Below are positions 31,999-33,590 of a stretch of DNA of 33,590 bases, piece after piece. The stretch is taken from contig DAOPZC010000054.1 in assembly GCA_035353175.1 (NCBI GenBank), positions 1 through 33,590 of the forward strand, in the 5' to 3' direction. A program made the position numbers and the translations under genes. Below the pieces are notes generated by a model that saw only the letters and a list, made by a program, of their open reading frames with translations, was not told where the DNA came from and did not search any database. Numbering within the stretch: position 1 is the first letter of the stretch; the number at the start of each line of letters is the position of its first letter. The DNA comes from DAOPZC01 sp035353175 (GTDB lineage Bacteria > Verrucomicrobiota > Kiritimatiellia > RFP12 > UBA1067).

Positions 31999-33540
31999 AT
32001 GAAACGGCTGTTGTCTTATATGCTTCGTTCGATGGTCTCGCTTTCGGTGGCGTTGGCGGGAGGGTGTGGCTTGTCGTCTTCGGGAAACGTCGATTCCGTG
32101 CGGAATCTGTCGGCGGATCGAGGGGGCGGTGCTGTCCACTCTCTCCAGAAAAAAGCCCCGAGGATTCTTTTCAATAACGACGGGACCTTTATTCTGGGTA
32201 ATGGCGTTCACGGCGGGCGGCCTTTGACGAGCGCGGATGTCCGGGCGTATGTCGATCTGGTCACGAACACGCCCGTCACCACGTATATCATCTGCATGAA
32301 TTCAAGCATGCCCTATTATTCGAGCCGGTTGGAACGGCACATCGGAGACGCTGAAAAATCTAAGCATACGGCGCAGGGCGGTCTGCCCAACAAAGGGGAG
32401 AATTGTATGACGTATGGGGGCAACGTCCGGCGATTGGCCAATGAGGGGAACGATGTCGTTTCTCTGGTGATCGGACGGAGCCGTGAGGTCGGGTTGGAGG
32501 TTTTCACCAGCATGCGGGTCAACGACCTGCATTTCACGGACCGCGCCGCCTGCAATCCGCCGTCCCAGGCCGAATTCTGGCTGGATCATCCCGAGTGCGA
32601 TCTGGGGAAGGCGGCGGTTCCCGGATGGCATGCGGCTGGCGCGATGAATTTCGAGCATCGGGAGGTCCGCTCGTACAAACTGGCTCTCTTGCGTGAGGCG
32701 ATGGAACGTTTCGCGCCGGACGGTCACGAGATGGACCTCATGCGGTTCCCCGTTTACTTTCCGGCGGAACGGGCGGAGGCGGATTGCCCGCTGATGACCG
32801 AATATATCCGGCAGAGCCGCGAAATCGTCAAGCAGGCCGGTCGCCGTGCGGGACGGGAGCGTCTGTTCGGCGTGCGCGTGCCGGCGTCGGTCGAGTTGTG
32901 CCGCAGGGCGGGTATCGATGTGGCCGCCTGGGCTCGGGAAGGGTTACTGGACTTCGTCACGGTGAGCGCCTTTTTCGTCGATGTCCCCACTCTTCCGGTG
33001 TCGCGATTCCGTCAGGATCTGGGAGTGCCGGACGTGCCGATCTATGCCGGTCTCGACCACGGGGTTGCCGATCCGAAAGGTGGATGGGGGCTTTTTCGGG
33101 CCGCCGTCGCGAACCGTTGGCGGGAGGGCGCTGACGGCCTCTATTTTTTCAATTTCTTCTATACGACGAACACGGGCGAGCCCGCTGTAAACGGTCTGAC
33201 CCGGTGCGGCGCATCCCGTTCGTTGCTGTGCGAACTGTCGCAGCCCTCGGCTTTGTGCTGCCGGAATAAGATTTACAATGCGGGCGGTACCGAAAACGCA
33301 TACGGTACGGTGGCTCCCTCCGATCTGCCGGCACAGGCGGCGAAGGGAGAGGCGCGTTTTCGCTTGCCGATGTCTGAGGGCGCAAAGACGCCCCGCGAGG
33401 TTCTGCTGTTCCTGCGTTTGGAGGGTGCGGATGAAGCGTGGCGCGCGATCTTCAACGGGGAGCCCTGCCTGGAGAGCAAGGCGGATGCGGCGCTGTACGG
33501 GTTGGACAAGAAACTCGCCACATCACAGCGCATGACCTGA
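31999..33540 (+). CDS. TIM-barrel glycoside-hydrolase-like lipoprotein
   Basis: This 513-aa protein has a lipobox (SVALAGGC), so it is probably anchored in the envelope. The core at about residues 55-400 looks like the GH10-like putative glycoside hydrolase barrels common in Verrucomicrobiota and Planctomycetes secretomes: TNTPVTTYIICMNS, VGLEVFTSMRVNDLHF, EFWLDHPEC, GHEMDLMRFPVYF, LDFVTVSAFF and ADGLYFFNFFY mark successive strands. A beta-sandwich tail follows (FRLPMSEGAKTPREVLLFLR). Catalytic acids cannot be assigned with confidence; the Glu/Asp in GHEMDLMRF is one candidate. I start at ATG 31999 for the signal peptide; an in-frame ATG at 31972 would add nine residues. It follows the SGNH gene after a 172-base gap and may have its own promoter. 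Confidence 0.75.
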   Translation: MKRLLSYMLRSMVSLSVALAGGCGLSSSGNVDSVRNLSADRGGGAVHSLQKKAPRILFNNDGTFILGNGVHGGRPLTSADVRAYVDLVTNTPVTTYIICMNSSMPYYSSRLERHIGDAEKSKHTAQGGLPNKGENCMTYGGNVRRLANEGNDVVSLVIGRSREVGLEVFTSMRVNDLHFTDRAACNPPSQAEFWLDHPECDLGKAAVPGWHAAGAMNFEHREVRSYKLALLREAMERFAPDGHEMDLMRFPVYFPAERAEADCPLMTEYIRQSREIVKQAGRRAGRERLFGVRVPASVELCRRAGIDVAAWAREGLLDFVTVSAFFVDVPTLPVSRFRQDLGVPDVPIYAGLDHGVADPKGGWGLFRAAVANRWREGADGLYFFNFFYTTNTGEPAVNGLTRCGASRSLLCELSQPSALCCRNKIYNAGGTENAYGTVAPSDLPAQAAKGEARFRLPMSEGAKTPREVLLFLRLEGADEAWRAIFNGEPCLESKADAALYGLDKKLATSQRMT

Positions 33541-33590
33541 CTTGCAAGGTGAATTGCACGCAGGCGATAGAGCGGTGAGATGATTTTCAT

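Overview
The window is GC-rich. It looks like a chromosomal segment of a PVC-group bacterium, most likely Kiritimatiellota or a related Verrucomicrobiota/Lentisphaerae lineage. This is inferred from the combination of HzsA-related multihaem proteins, very large secreted proteins with autotransporter-associated (PATR) repeats and LamG domains, IclR/AraC regulators and secreted glycan-active enzymes. No rRNA gene or other definitive taxonomic marker is present.

Region 1 (1-3284, minus strand) is housekeeping. Transcription order is an ABC-F ATPase (uup-like), ispE, tRNA-Gln(TTG) and prs, which runs off the left edge. The last five codons of ispE, including its stop, lie inside the first 15 bases of the tRNA.

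Region 2 (3466-22572, plus strand) is the most unusual part. Two paralogous IclR regulators each head a block of secreted proteins: IclR-1, giant PATR/LamG protein, HzsA-related cytochrome 1; then IclR-2, HzsA-related cytochrome 2, LamG/jelly-roll protein, HzsA-related cytochrome 3. Three HzsA-related proteins (a beta-propeller followed by CXXCH haem motifs) sit next to two large adhesive or glycan-binding proteins. No hydrazine synthase beta or gamma subunit is visible, so this is not an anammox locus. I infer an envelope redox system linked to glycan use, under control of IclR sensors.

Region 3 (22632-25890, minus strand) is a three-gene run: a polytopic membrane protein (YhhN-like part plus a second membrane half), an AraC-family activator that overlaps it by ATGA, and a periplasmic TPR protein. 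Upstream lies a short remnant repeating the first codons of the AraC gene.

Region 4 (26138-33540, plus strand) encodes secreted glycan-related proteins: a triple-LamG protein, a LamG plus sialidase-like lipoprotein, an SGNH esterase and a TIM-barrel glycoside-hydrolase-like lipoprotein.

The three largest secreted proteins (ends at 8705, 20144 and 29188), unrelated over most of their length, finish with the same short pattern, a possible unrecognised C-terminal sorting signal. No stretch over 300 bases lacks a gene. No insertion sequence, integrase or CRISPR array was seen; one intragenic repeat/hairpin element sits inside HzsA-related gene 2.
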